NCBI RefSeq assembly: GCF_021729885.1 | Contig: NZ_CP063401.1 | Coordinates: 1,984,001-2,048,000, forward strand | Direction: 5' to 3' | DNA from: Devosia sp. SL43 | GTDB taxonomy: Bacteria > Pseudomonadota > Alphaproteobacteria > Rhizobiales > Devosiaceae | DNA: 64,000 bases | Shown: positions 17,333 through 26,721 of the stretch, in pieces | How positions within the stretch are numbered: position 1 is the first letter of the stretch | Layout: each line of letters starts with the position of its first letter | Translations under genes and position numbers: made by a program | Notes under the pieces: generated by a model | The model's input: the letters and a program-made list of their open reading frames with translations, nothing else | What the model was told of the DNA's origin: nothing | Databases searched by the model: none

Positions 17333-18943
17333 CTATTTGCGGGTGATCTCGTTGAGCGGCAGGTTGCAGCAAGCGCTGTAGCGGACGCCCGCCAGGTCAC
17401 TGCCATAGGCCAGCACCAGATTGGGGCTGACCAGCGGGATGATGATCTTGTCCTTGATCATCTCGAGGCCGATCTGGTTGTAAAGCGCGTCGCTGGCCTC
17501 GCCGGTAGCAGCCAGGGCCTGGGCGTAGAGATCGGCTTCGGCGGGATTAACCACCGCCTCCGGCGCAGCGCCACCAGCGCGAGCGGCCCACGGCGTGCTC
17601 TCGATCATGGCGAAATAGGCGACATACTGGCCGCTGCCATAATAGTCGGGCGCGTAATAGACGGCGGTGACCGGAATGCCGTCGCCGGTCAGTTGGTCGC
17701 GCCAGACCGGATAGGTCTGGGGCTGCAGGTTGATGGTGACACCGACAGCCGCGAAATCCTGCTGTACCTTTTGCATCATCAGGTTGAGATCGACGCCGTA
17801 GACGTTATCGTTGGGATAGACGGCGTCGAGGGTGAAGCCATCGGGAAAGCCGGCTTCGGCCAGCAGGGCTTTGGCCTTTTCGACATCTTGGCTCGGTTCC
17901 GGCAGGCCGGCGGTGCCGGGGAAACCGTTTGGAATGGGCGAGGACTGCTTGAAGCCGTTGCCGCCTACGGTGAATTCAAGCATGCCGTCGTAATCGATGG
18001 CCAGGGCCAGCGCCTCGCGCACCGCAGGGGTAAGCTTGCCCTCGGCGGAGGCAGCGCCGGGGCTGAAGGCCACATAGACGAAGTTGAAGGACGGCACGAC
18101 CTCGGTCGTGACATCGGGCGACGAGATGGAAGCGGCGGTGTCCGGGTCAATCTGCATGGCAATGTCGACTGCGCCTGATTCAAGCGCCTGCGCCTGGCTC
18201 ACCGCGTCCTGTACCTGGGTGATGACCACTTCGGCAAAGGGCGACTTGGTGCCGTAATAGGCGTCGTTGCGGGCGAAGCGCAGTTCTGTCTCCGGCGTGT
18301 AGCCGGCCAGGGTAAACGGGCCGCTGCCGGCGGAATTCTCGAAAAACCAGGTTTCGGACGTATCAGCCGTTGCTGCCGTCTCGTCAGCAATAGCGCCGGC
18401 CTCAATGGCGACGTCGGAATTGATAATGGCGGCGTAGGTGGCCGAAATTTTGTTGACAAATTCGGAGTCGGGCGCGGCGACCGTGACCTTGACGGTCTTG
18501 GGATCGACTTCCTCGACAGCGGTCATGCCGTCCATCAGGAAGGATGGCGAGCCCTTGAGATTGAGCAGGCGCTGAAAGCTCCACACCACATCCTTGGCCT
18601 CGACGGGCGAGCCATCGGCGAAGACGGCCTCGGGCTTGAGGTGGAAGGTGAATTCGGTCGTCTCGGAATTGATATCCCAACTGGCGGCGAGGCTGGGGAC
18701 CAGCGACTGATTGTCCGGTGCCAGCGTGACCAGCGTCTCGTAAGTGGCGCTGAGATAGATCTGGCAGGTGTCGCAGAAGGCGCGGGCCGGATCGAGCGAG
18801 TTGACGTCCATCGAGCGGGCGATGACGAGGGTCTCGCTGTCCTGCGCAAAGGCGGCTGGGGCGAGGGATGCCAGTGCCAAGGCACTGGTAACGACCAGGA
18901 GGTGACGGCGGGACATGCGGGCAGTGAGACGCATTTGGGGCAT
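17333..18943 (-). CDS. ABC transporter substrate-binding protein, family 5 (second peptide-type importer)
   Basis: A 536-residue periplasmic binding protein. The ATG at 18943 follows an AAGGA ribosome site; the signal contains twin Arg (MSRRHLLVVTSALALASLAP) ending AAFAQ, so Tat export is possible. The mature start is S-L-D-P-A-R-A-F-C-D-T-C, with two Cys close together, an uncommon detail for this family. Lobe motifs such as F-T-F-H-L-K-P-E-A-V-F-A-D-G and R-E-A-L-A-L-A-I-D-Y are present. It heads the dppBCDF-type block and is 29 bases past the aminotransferase stop. Confidence 0.92.
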   Translation of the reverse strand: MPQMRLTARMSRRHLLVVTSALALASLAPAAFAQDSETLVIARSMDVNSLDPARAFCDTCQIYLSATYETLVTLAPDNQSLVPSLAASWDINSETTEFTFHLKPEAVFADGSPVEAKDVVWSFQRLLNLKGSPSFLMDGMTAVEEVDPKTVKVTVAAPDSEFVNKISATYAAIINSDVAIEAGAIADETAATADTSETWFFENSAGSGPFTLAGYTPETELRFARNDAYYGTKSPFAEVVITQVQDAVSQAQALESGAVDIAMQIDPDTAASISSPDVTTEVVPSFNFVYVAFSPGAASAEGKLTPAVREALALAIDYDGMLEFTVGGNGFKQSSPIPNGFPGTAGLPEPSQDVEKAKALLAEAGFPDGFTLDAVYPNDNVYGVDLNLMMQKVQQDFAAVGVTINLQPQTYPVWRDQLTGDGIPVTAVYYAPDYYGSGQYVAYFAMIESTPWAARAGGAAPEAVVNPAEADLYAQALAATGEASDALYNQIGLEMIKDKIIIPLVSPNLVLAYGSDLAGVRYSACCNLPLNEITRK

Positions 18944-18972
18944 TGCGGGAGGTCCTTGGGTCGGGTGAGAGG

Positions 18973-20283
18973 TCAACTGGCCATCAGGCGCTTGAGCACG
19001 CTGAGCTTGGCCTGGGGTTCGAGCGTCGTCCGGTTCGCCTTGAGGTCGGCAAAGGCTGCTCCGGTCGCCTCGAGAGTTTTGGCCACATCCGCTTCGGTCA
19101 TCGCCGCATTGATGAACATATTGTGGTAGGGACTGAGATAGGCGCCATTCTTCATGGCAAGCTGGCACCAGCGATAGCCGAAGCGCCAATCTGGATCGTC
19201 ATCGAACAGGATTTGCGGCATCTGCACCGGACCGGTCTGGCGGATGGAGAAGCCGTATTCCCTGGCCTGCGCGTCGAGCGAAGTGCGCAGCAGCGTGCCG
19301 ATCTTGACCAGCTGTTCGAGATAATCGGTTTCGCGCACCAGCTTCATTGTGGCGAGCGCGGCCGACATGGGCACGGCCGAGAACCAGAACGAGCCGGTGA
19401 CGAACATGGATTCGACGGCCTTGCGCACCTTGTTGGATCCGAGCACCGCCGAAATCGGCTGGCCATTGCCGATGACCTTGCCGAAGCAGGCAATGTCGGG
19501 ATCGACATCGACTGTCTCCCACGAACAGCCACGCGTCAGCCGGAAGCCGGCGCGCACATCGTCGACGATCAACAGCGCGTCGATCTCGTCGCAGAGCTTG
19601 CGCACGCCGCGGGCGTATTCGGGATCGACATAGGACTGATCGGCGAAGGTTTCGTGCTTGAACGGGGTAGCGAAAATGCCTGCCACGTCGTCGCCAGCAA
19701 ACTTGGCGGCCTTGGTCAGGCTATCGAGGTCGTTATATTCGAAATAGACGATGTGGGCACGATCCTCGGGGACGATGCCGGACATGCCCGGTGTGTTCCA
19801 TGGTGCCGAGCCGTGATAGGAGCCGCGCGCCACGAGGATTTTCTTCCTGCCGCGATACGCCCGCGCCGCGACCATGGCAATGGACGTGGCGTCTCCGCCA
19901 TTCTTGCAGAACATGGCCCAATCGGCGTGGCGGACCATGGAGACCATGGTCTCAGCCAGCTCCACCATGCCGGGTCCCGGCCCTGTCATCGTATCGCCCA
20001 ACGCCAGTTGATCGAAGATGGCCGACTGCACTTCCGGGCGGGCATAGCCCATCAAGTTCGGGCCATAGGCGCACATGTAGTCGATGTATTCGTTGCCATC
20101 GACGTCCCACAGACGGGTTCCTTCGGCCCTGGCGAAGAACTGCGGGAAGTCGTCGGGCATGATGGCCACCGACTCGTGCCCATACATGCCGTTCGGAATG
20201 ACCTGAAAGGCCCTCTCCCGCAATTGCTTGTCGCGCGTGTTGCTCCAGACCATGGCCGTCATCCCCGCATTGGCTGCGCCCAT
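18973..20283 (-). CDS. Class III pyridoxal-phosphate aminotransferase (glutamate-1-semialdehyde aminomutase-like)
   Basis: A 436-residue PLP enzyme. The likely Schiff-base lysine is Lys269 in C-F-G-K-V-I-G-N-G-Q-P, with the PLP-nitrogen Asp in LLIVDDVRAGFRL (241-242) and the phosphate-binding G-G-D-A-T segment near 129-133. The fold is of the HemL-like branch, but the pathway context is not haem: it sits upstream of a peptide-type importer and downstream of a TetR gene, beside a putrescine-degradation cluster. It may transaminate an amine or omega-amino acid. Start choice between residues 1, 8 and 11 is uncertain. Confidence 0.87.
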   Translation of the reverse strand: MGAANAGMTAMVWSNTRDKQLRERAFQVIPNGMYGHESVAIMPDDFPQFFARAEGTRLWDVDGNEYIDYMCAYGPNLMGYARPEVQSAIFDQLALGDTMTGPGPGMVELAETMVSMVRHADWAMFCKNGGDATSIAMVAARAYRGRKKILVARGSYHGSAPWNTPGMSGIVPEDRAHIVYFEYNDLDSLTKAAKFAGDDVAGIFATPFKHETFADQSYVDPEYARGVRKLCDEIDALLIVDDVRAGFRLTRGCSWETVDVDPDIACFGKVIGNGQPISAVLGSNKVRKAVESMFVTGSFWFSAVPMSAALATMKLVRETDYLEQLVKIGTLLRTSLDAQAREYGFSIRQTGPVQMPQILFDDDPDWRFGYRWCQLAMKNGAYLSPYHNMFINAAMTEADVAKTLEATGAAFADLKANRTTLEPQAKLSVLKRLMAS

Positions 20284-20316
20284 AGGCGCCGTGAATTGCC
20301 CATGAGGCTAAGGACA

Positions 20317-20331
20317 GAAAATTCGATTTTC
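20317..20331. promoter_or_regulatory. Palindrome upstream of the aminotransferase gene (candidate TetR operator)
   Basis: GAAAATTCGATTTTC has perfect 6-bp arms around TCG, 34 bases upstream of the aminotransferase start. A second related AT-rich element (GAATATTCGATTATC) lies at 20515-20529, at the end of the tetR gene. Both contain ATTCGATT in otherwise GC-rich DNA, so they are candidate operators of the adjacent TetR regulator. Confidence 0.4.
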
Positions 20332-20524
20332 AAGCGGCCATTGATGCGAAACTAGTCACCTGCGCAAAATGCACGACTGTTATGCATTACTGGCACTGGC
20401 GCCGCTGTATTTCCCCAGTTTCTGGGCTTTCTGCCGTGCCAAATCGCAACGGCAGCATCTCAAACGGACGTTTGGAACAAAATCGAGAGAGGATTGCAGC
20501 GGCCAATAATGATAGAATATTCGA

Positions 20525-21232
20525 TTATCTCTTGACCGTGCCGCTTGCTGCATGCGGGGGTGGCAGCTGCTCGGGGAGGAAGCAGCGGAGATAAGCGATA
20601 GCCGCGCGGGAGCTCTCGGCAACATAGGCATCCTCGATGGTGCCATGCTCAGCATAGGATATGGCCCAGATGCCATCCATGATGCCTATCGAAACGGCTA
20701 GCCAGAATTCGAGGTTATGCAGGCTGCTGCAATCAAAGCGCTGGCGCAGGTCCTCGGCCCGGCTGACGGCCAAGGCAGCGTTGCCGCGCAAGTCGAGATT
20801 GCGCACTTCGACGCTGACGCCTGCGCCCATGAACAGGCGGAGCGCTGCGGGATGGCGGTTGAGATAGCGCGCACCATTGCGCTGACGCATACGGACCAGG
20901 TCCTGCCACGCGCTCGGCTCCGGATCGAGCGGTTGGTGAGACAGCTTGGCGAGATCGCGGTGGTAGCGGGCGGCCAGGGCAACCAGAGCCGCGTTGCGAT
21001 TGGGAAAGAAGTGGTAGACCGAGGGCAAGGGCACTCCCGCCTCCTCGGCGATGGTGGCCAGACTGATGTCGTCGTTACGGGAGTAGGCCAGCAAGTGTTC
21101 AGTGGCATCGAGCAGCACCTCCACCCGCTTGACACCACGGGCGCGCAGCGGCCGTCGCGGCACCGAGCGCCGCTCGATTTCCTCGGGACTGACAGTTTTT
21201 CTGGGAACCAGCGTTTTTTCCATCAGCGCCAC
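20525..21232 (-). CDS. TetR-family transcriptional regulator
   Basis: A 235-residue regulator. The HTH spans about residues 37-85 (V-L-L-D-A-T-E-H-L-L-A-Y, then I-S-L-A-T-I-A-E-E-A-G-V-P-L-P-S-V-Y-H-F-F-P-N-R). The C-terminal half is the ligand domain, with a helix-rich sequence of no specific subfamily I can name. The unusually long N-terminal arm (about 30 basic residues before the HTH) may help bind DNA. It lies between the aldehyde dehydrogenase and aminotransferase genes, all on the same strand, and is a likely regulator of one or both. Confidence 0.88.
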   Translation of the reverse strand: MALMEKTLVPRKTVSPEEIERRSVPRRPLRARGVKRVEVLLDATEHLLAYSRNDDISLATIAEEAGVPLPSVYHFFPNRNAALVALAARYHRDLAKLSHQPLDPEPSAWQDLVRMRQRNGARYLNRHPAALRLFMGAGVSVEVRNLDLRGNAALAVSRAEDLRQRFDCSSLHNLEFWLAVSIGIMDGIWAISYAEHGTIEDAYVAESSRAAIAYLRCFLPEQLPPPHAASGTVKR

Positions 21233-21481
21233 TCTCTCACACTAAACCGAGCATAGCATTTTCGACGACATCGAGGACAGCGCTACCGATGTTTGGTCGT
21301 TCGGTTGCCGGGCCGGATTCCAAGGCCTGTTTCGCCGCTGGACTTCGTTTCCGCAGCAGTCGCGGACGGCCCGGAGGCGACAGAAAGCAGGATGCAACTT
21401 GCGGCCTTCAGTCGCCGCAGGCTCGGCGTAGCCGTCGCACGCGGCCACTGGATCGCCGGGCAAGGCAGGACTTGATCAGGC

Positions 21482-22909
21482 TCAGCCGAACATGAGGTGG
21501 CGGATTTGGGTGTAGTCGATCAGCGACTGCATGGAGAGGTCCGAGCCATAGCCCGAGTTCTTCATGCCGCCATGGGGCATTTCGCTGGCCATGACGCCAT
21601 GGGTGTTGATCCATGTGACGCCATATTCGAGGGCGTTGGCAATGGCCATGGCCTGTTCGGTCTGGCGCGACCACACCGAGGATCCCAGCCCGTATTCGGA
21701 GGCATTGGCCCAGTCGAGCGCCGTCTGGACGTCGTCGAAGGGGGTGATGCTGAGCACCGGACCGAACACTTCCTTCTGCACGATTTCCGCATCGATCGGC
21801 GCCGCGACCAGCGTCGGCGAAAAGAAATAGCCACCGGACTCGTCCGCGCTGCCCTGGATGACGTCGCAGCCTCCGGCGCGCGCCCGCGACACAAAGCCAT
21901 CGACACGCTCAAGCTGGCGCGCGCTGATGAGCGGGCCGAATTCCACGTCGTCCCGCTCCGGACGGCCATAGACCAGCGAACCGATCATGGCTTGCAGCTT
22001 GTCGGTGAGAGCCTGGACCACGTTGCGATGAGCAAAGATGCGGCAGGCCGCGGTGCAGTCCTGCCCGGCATTGTAGAAGCTGGCCTCCCGCAGGGTCTCG
22101 ACCAGCTTATCCAGATCGGCGTCCTCGCAGACGATCACTGGCGCCTTGCCACCCAGTTCGAGATGGGTCCGCTTGATCATCGGCCCCGCAGCCGCCTGCA
22201 AAACCGCCCGTCCTGTCCGCACATCGCCGGTCAGCGAGATCATCCGCACCATATCGTGCGAAATCAGCGCTTGGCCGACGTCCGGTCCGTTGCCGCACAC
22301 CACATTGACGACACCCGCCGGCAAGACCTCCGCAAAGATCTCGCTGAGCGCGAGCAGGCTGAGCGGCGTCAATTCCGACGGCTTGATCACCACCGCATTG
22401 CCTGCGGCGATGGCGGGCGCGATTTTCCAGGCCGCCATCAGCAGCGGATAGTTCCAGGGCGCAATCTGGGCGATGACGCCAATGGGATCGCGGCGGACAA
22501 GGCTGGTCCGCGTCGCGGACCGGTAATTCCCCGCGGCCGGCGCCGGCATATTGCGTGCCGCGGTGCCAAAATAGCGGAACACGTCTGCGACATTGGCCAG
22601 CTCTCCGCCCTTCACGAAACGCAACGGCTTTCCGGCATTGCGCGATTCGACCTCGGCCAGCGTATCGGCCCGCGCCTCGATGCCCGCGGCAATGGCGAAT
22701 AGCGCCGCGCTGCGCTCGCGCGGCGTCCGCTGCGACCAGTCCTTGTAGGCGCCATGGGCGGCGCGAACCGCAAGGTCGACCTGCCCGGCACTGGCCGACG
22801 CGACCTCGGCCAGGGGGCTGTCCAGGGCCGGCTCATTGGCGGTTTCGGACGGCCCCTCGCCGGCAACGAATTCGCCCTTGATGAACAGACGGGTCTCGAA
22901 CGCACTCAT
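21482..22909 (-). CDS. Aldehyde dehydrogenase, gamma-aminobutyraldehyde type (PuuC/PatD-like)
   Basis: A 475-residue NAD(P)-dependent enzyme with catalytic Glu251 (LELGGKAP) and Cys285 (NAGQDCTAACR). The G-Q-D-C-T-A segment and the IAPWNYPLLMAAWKIAPA stretch resemble gamma-aminobutyraldehyde and betaine-aldehyde dehydrogenases. Its ATG overlaps the puuD stop (ATGA). In that context it most likely does the PuuC step, oxidising gamma-glutamyl-gamma-aminobutyraldehyde, or free 4-aminobutyraldehyde as PatD does. I leave the symbol empty because the two cannot be separated by eye. Confidence 0.87.
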   Translation of the reverse strand: MSAFETRLFIKGEFVAGEGPSETANEPALDSPLAEVASASAGQVDLAVRAAHGAYKDWSQRTPRERSAALFAIAAGIEARADTLAEVESRNAGKPLRFVKGGELANVADVFRYFGTAARNMPAPAAGNYRSATRTSLVRRDPIGVIAQIAPWNYPLLMAAWKIAPAIAAGNAVVIKPSELTPLSLLALSEIFAEVLPAGVVNVVCGNGPDVGQALISHDMVRMISLTGDVRTGRAVLQAAAGPMIKRTHLELGGKAPVIVCEDADLDKLVETLREASFYNAGQDCTAACRIFAHRNVVQALTDKLQAMIGSLVYGRPERDDVEFGPLISARQLERVDGFVSRARAGGCDVIQGSADESGGYFFSPTLVAAPIDAEIVQKEVFGPVLSITPFDDVQTALDWANASEYGLGSSVWSRQTEQAMAIANALEYGVTWINTHGVMASEMPHGGMKNSGYGSDLSMQSLIDYTQIRHLMFG

Positions 22910-23676
22910 AGACTGATCTCCGATCCTGGGGCAGGCATGTATTGGGCCCGAGCTGCTTCACCCAAATAGTGCCAGAAGGCCATATCATGCGGTCGGCCCT
23001 GGGGACGCCATTCAGGATGCCATTGGACGGCAAACACCGGCGCAGATGTATTGGTGGCCGAAACTGCCTCGATGACACCGTCTGGCCCGATGGCATTGAC
23101 GACCAGCCCCTCGGCCAGACGATCGACTGCCTGAAAATGCACGCTGTTGACGACAAGCCGGTCGCTTGCCGCGTACCGGTGGAGCGTGCCGTTGGCAGAC
23201 ACTTCGATTTCGTGCCCAAAGGCAAACATCTCCTCAATCGAAACATCGGGCAGCGCGTGATGCGGGCCGGCCAGGCGGCTGTCGCGCAGGTCTCGCAGCG
23301 TGCCGCCGAGCGCCACGTTGATCTCCTGCAGTCCCCGGCAGATGCCGAAGACTGGCTTGCCCGCCGTGATCGCCGCGCGAATGAGCGCCTGGCCCAAGCC
23401 ATCGCGCCCGTCGTCGATCGGCGCCTGGCCGATCAGGTCGGAGCCGTAGTGGCGCGGTGCGATATTGGAATTGCTGCCCGTCAGCATCACGGCATCGAGG
23501 CGCGCCACGATATCGGCGACATTGGCCTCGGACTGGTTCGAGGGCACGATCAGCGGGATCGCTTCAGCAAACCGTTCCACGGCCTCAAGATAGCGGTGCT
23601 TGACCGCCTGGGCGGGCTCGCCCTCCACCTCGCGGCCACACGCGATGACCCCGACAATCGGCCGATGCTGAAGCAT
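22906..23676 (-). CDS. puuD: Gamma-glutamyl-gamma-aminobutyrate hydrolase (class I glutamine-amidotransferase fold)
   Basis: A 256-residue cytosolic hydrolase that splits gamma-glutamyl-GABA into glutamate and GABA. The nucleophile is Cys113 in V-F-G-I-C-R-G-L-Q-E-I-N, the PuuD form of the peptidase C26 motif; the partner His is in VQWHPEW near the C-terminus. The ATG at 23676 gives the usual M-x-x-R-P-I-V-G-V-I start; the open frame runs 11 codons further with no similarity. It is divergent from puuA and coupled to the aldehyde dehydrogenase. Confidence 0.92.
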   Translation of the reverse strand: MLQHRPIVGVIACGREVEGEPAQAVKHRYLEAVERFAEAIPLIVPSNQSEANVADIVARLDAVMLTGSNSNIAPRHYGSDLIGQAPIDDGRDGLGQALIRAAITAGKPVFGICRGLQEINVALGGTLRDLRDSRLAGPHHALPDVSIEEMFAFGHEIEVSANGTLHRYAASDRLVVNSVHFQAVDRLAEGLVVNAIGPDGVIEAVSATNTSAPVFAVQWHPEWRPQGRPHDMAFWHYLGEAARAQYMPAPGSEISL

Positions 23677-23778
23677 ATGCGCACCTGATTTTGAGCATTC
23701 TCGCCGCACCCGCCTCCCTTAACGCAGAGGCACCTGCTAAGCTAAGGCTATGACATACCTAAAAGGCGACGGACAGGC
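23677..23778. promoter_or_regulatory. Divergent promoter region of puuD and puuA
   Basis: A 102-base spacer serves both halves of the putrescine cluster. GACAGGC precedes puuA as a weak ribosome site. The AT-richer CTAAGCTAAGGCTATGACATACCTAAAA stretch (about 23737-23764) is the likely core promoter. No PuuR-type gene is next to it. Confidence 0.45.
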
Positions 23779-25143
23779 ATGAGTTCCGCAACGATCGCAA
23801 ATGAAGACATCGTCTCCTGGCTCGCGAACAACCCGCAGATCGAAGTTCTTCACACCGCCGTCTGCGATTTGAACGGCATCCTGCGCGGCAAACGCATCCC
23901 CATCGATCAGGCCCGGCGCATTGCCGACAACGGCATCCGCATGCCGCTTTCCATCGTCGGCGTGGACGTGTGGGGCGAGGATATCGTGGGCAACCCGATG
24001 GTCTTTTCCAATGGCGATACCGATGGCATCTGCAGTCCGACCGGACGCGGGGCCCTACCCATCAACTGGACCACGCGCCCCAGCGCCATGATCCCTCTGT
24101 GGCTGTTCCAGGACGCGCGGACGCCATTCCTTGGCGACCCGCGTCAGGCGCTGGCGCAGGTGCTGCGGCGCTATGCCGAGCACGGTCTGCAGCCGGTGGT
24201 TGCCACCGAGCTCGAATTCTACCTGGTGGATCCCGAAGCCGATTCCGCACAGCCGCCGATTTCGCCCTATACCGGCAAGCGGCTCGATTCCGACGCTATC
24301 CTGTCGCTCGACGAGTTGGAGGACTTTGGCGAATTCTTCCGCGACGTCTACCTCCAGTGCCAGCAGCAGAACGTGCCTGCCGATACCGCCGTGGCGGAAA
24401 ATGGCGTCGGCCAGTTCGAGATCAACCTGTTGCACACCCCTGATGCCCTCAAGGCGGCGGACGACGCCGTGCTGTTCAAGCGGATCGTCAAGGGCGTGGC
24501 GCGCAAGCACAAGCTGGTGGCGACCTTCATGGCCAAGCCCTACGGGGCCCGTTCCGGCAATGGCTTCCATGTGCATTTCAGCCTCAATGACCTGTCGGGC
24601 AACAACGTGTTCGATGACGGCACCGAAACCGGTTCGGATGTGATGCTGCACGCCGTTGGTGGCCTACTGGCCGGCATGGCAGAATCGACTTTGCTGTTCG
24701 CGCCCCACTTCAATTCTTATCGCCGCCTGCGCCCGGACACCCACGCCCCCAGCGCCATTTCATGGGGCTACGAGAACCGCACGACAGCCGTCCGCATTCC
24801 CGGCGGCAACCACAAAGCTCGTCGCATCGAGCACCGTGTTTCGGGCGCTGACGCCAACCCCTATCTGGTGCTGGCCGGCATCCTCGGCGCGGCCCTGGTC
24901 GGCATCGAGGACAGCAAGAAGCCCCCAAAGCCGTTTGCCGGCCGGGCCTATTCCGAACGCCTGCCCAAGCTGCCGGCAGACTGGGCCTCGGCGGTCAATG
25001 CCTTTGAGGATGGCGACATGATCCCGCGCATTTTCGACCAGACTCTGCAGTCGATGTTCGTTGCCTGCAAGCGGCAGGAAATCGCCGGCTTTGCCTCCCA
25101 GGTCAGCGATCTCGAATTCAGCGCTTACCTGGAGGCCGTGTGA
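23779..25143 (+). CDS. puuA: Gamma-glutamylputrescine synthetase (glutamine-synthetase family)
   Basis: A 454-residue glutamine-synthetase-fold ligase, expected to join glutamate to putrescine with ATP. It has the N-terminal beta-grasp (about residues 15-110), then the catalytic domain with A-T-E-L-E-F-Y-L metal ligands, A-E-N-G-V-G-Q-F-E, N-G-F-H-V-H-F-S-L (ammonia/metal loop) and the ATP/glutamate segment S-W-G-Y-E-N-R-T-T-A-V-R-I-P. The S-Y-R-R-L-R-P-D loop is typical of the PuuA branch rather than GlnA. It is followed directly by a puuB-type oxidase. A relative acting on another amine is possible. Confidence 0.87.
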   Translation: MSSATIANEDIVSWLANNPQIEVLHTAVCDLNGILRGKRIPIDQARRIADNGIRMPLSIVGVDVWGEDIVGNPMVFSNGDTDGICSPTGRGALPINWTTRPSAMIPLWLFQDARTPFLGDPRQALAQVLRRYAEHGLQPVVATELEFYLVDPEADSAQPPISPYTGKRLDSDAILSLDELEDFGEFFRDVYLQCQQQNVPADTAVAENGVGQFEINLLHTPDALKAADDAVLFKRIVKGVARKHKLVATFMAKPYGARSGNGFHVHFSLNDLSGNNVFDDGTETGSDVMLHAVGGLLAGMAESTLLFAPHFNSYRRLRPDTHAPSAISWGYENRTTAVRIPGGNHKARRIEHRVSGADANPYLVLAGILGAALVGIEDSKKPPKPFAGRAYSERLPKLPADWASAVNAFEDGDMIPRIFDQTLQSMFVACKRQEIAGFASQVSDLEFSAYLEAV

Positions 25144-26447
25144 TGGCCCCCGCAAGCTATGCCGGGGACGGAAGCTATCCACCGAGCTATTACGCAGCGT
25201 CGCGCAACATCATCCGCAAGCCGGTCACCCTTCAGGGCGACGTTGAGGCCGATATCTGCGTCGTCGGCGCCGGCTATTCTGGCCTGTCCTCTGCCATTCA
25301 CCTGGCCGAGCATGGCTTCAAGGTTGTCGTCGTCGAAGGCGCTGAGGTCGGGTGGGGCGCCTCGGGGCGCAATGGCGGCCAGGTGGTCAACGGCCTCAAT
25401 GCCAGCCTCGGCACCATCACCCGCCGCTATGGCGAGCAAACGGCAAAGTTCGTCGGCGGGCTGCTGCAAGAAGGCGCCAGTATCATCTATGACTGGGTCG
25501 ACCGCTACGCCATCGAGTGCGATCTCAAGCGCGGCAACATCTATGCCGCCTATACGCCCAAGCACATGGAAGAGCTCAAGGCCAAGCAGGCCCTATGGCG
25601 CCAACATGGCATGGATGACCACGAACTGCTCGACAAGCAGGCGATCCGCCGACACATCGGCAGCGCGGTCTACGAAGGCGGGATGATCGATCATTCGGGC
25701 GGGCACATGCATCCGCTCAATCTAGCTCTGGGCGAGGCGGCCGCGCTCGAGCAGCTGGGCGGGACAATTTTCGAGCACTCGCCGGTGACAAAAGTCGAGC
25801 AGAACGCCTCTGGTGCCAGTGTCCAGACCCAAAGCGGCAGGGTCACGGCAAAGGCGGTGTTGGTTTGCGGCAATGCCTATCTCGGCAATGTCGTGCCTGA
25901 ACTGACGGCGCGGGTCATGCCTGTTTCCACCCAGATGATGGCCACCGAACCGCTCGGCGCCGAGCGGGCCAATGCCTTGCTGCCCACCGGCATGTGCGTG
26001 GAAGACGTGCGCTATATTCTCGATTATTTCCGCGTCAGCGCCGATCACCGGCTGATCTTCGGCGGTGGCGTGGTTTATGGCGGCACCGACCCCGCCGATG
26101 TCGTCGCCAAGCTACGGCCCAACATGGACAAGGTCTTTCCCCAGCTCACGGATGTTCGCATCGACTATGCCTGGAGCGGCAACTTCGCTCTCTCCTTCTC
26201 CCGCGTCCCGCAACTGGGCCGGTTGGGCAGGAATGTCTATTTCGCCCACGGCTATTCCGGTCACGGGATCACCGGGTCGCACCTGTTCGGCCGCATTCTT
26301 TCGGAGGCCGTGAGGGGCGACCTGACCCGCTTCGACACTTTCGCCGCGCTCCCCTGGATCCCCTTCCCCGGCGGCCGCATGTTCCGCGCCCAGTATTCCA
26401 CCCTCGGTTCGTGGTGGTATGAACTCAAAGACCGGCTCGGCATTTGA
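25143..26447 (+). CDS. puuB: FAD-dependent gamma-glutamylputrescine oxidase
   Basis: A 434-residue DAO-family flavoprotein. The dinucleotide-binding motif is D-I-C-V-V-G-A-G-Y-S-G-L-S near residue 38, followed by V-V-V-V-E-G-A-E-V-G-W-G-A-S-G-R-N-G-G-Q, the FAD-contact segment typical of PuuB/OrdL oxidases. The C-terminal G-Y-S-G-H-G-I-T-G-S contact is present. The ATG at 25143 shares bases with the puuA stop (TGATG), so the two are coupled. It would oxidise gamma-glutamylputrescine to the aldehyde used by the dehydrogenase across the promoter. Confidence 0.88.
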   Translation: MAPASYAGDGSYPPSYYAASRNIIRKPVTLQGDVEADICVVGAGYSGLSSAIHLAEHGFKVVVVEGAEVGWGASGRNGGQVVNGLNASLGTITRRYGEQTAKFVGGLLQEGASIIYDWVDRYAIECDLKRGNIYAAYTPKHMEELKAKQALWRQHGMDDHELLDKQAIRRHIGSAVYEGGMIDHSGGHMHPLNLALGEAAALEQLGGTIFEHSPVTKVEQNASGASVQTQSGRVTAKAVLVCGNAYLGNVVPELTARVMPVSTQMMATEPLGAERANALLPTGMCVEDVRYILDYFRVSADHRLIFGGGVVYGGTDPADVVAKLRPNMDKVFPQLTDVRIDYAWSGNFALSFSRVPQLGRLGRNVYFAHGYSGHGITGSHLFGRILSEAVRGDLTRFDTFAALPWIPFPGGRMFRAQYSTLGSWWYELKDRLGI

Positions 26448-26721
26448 GTGCGCGCACGGCGCGTTCGCCCGTTCAAGACAGCGGAATGCCGCCAACTCCG
26501 CCGGAACCCTCCGCCGGTTGCTCGGGAGTGGCGTTCACAGTCCAACCTGCTCTGCCGGGGGCACAATCGTTGCAAACCCACCACAATTGGCGCTCACAAC
26601 ATTGCGAGCAATTGCTCCTGTTAAGGTTTGCGGAGTATGGCTTTTTGGCGCGGTGCGGCCCCGTCAGCTTCCGTTCAGGATCGGGCGTGTAACCGACAAG
26701 CGTTGCCGTGCTGGAGCTCAC

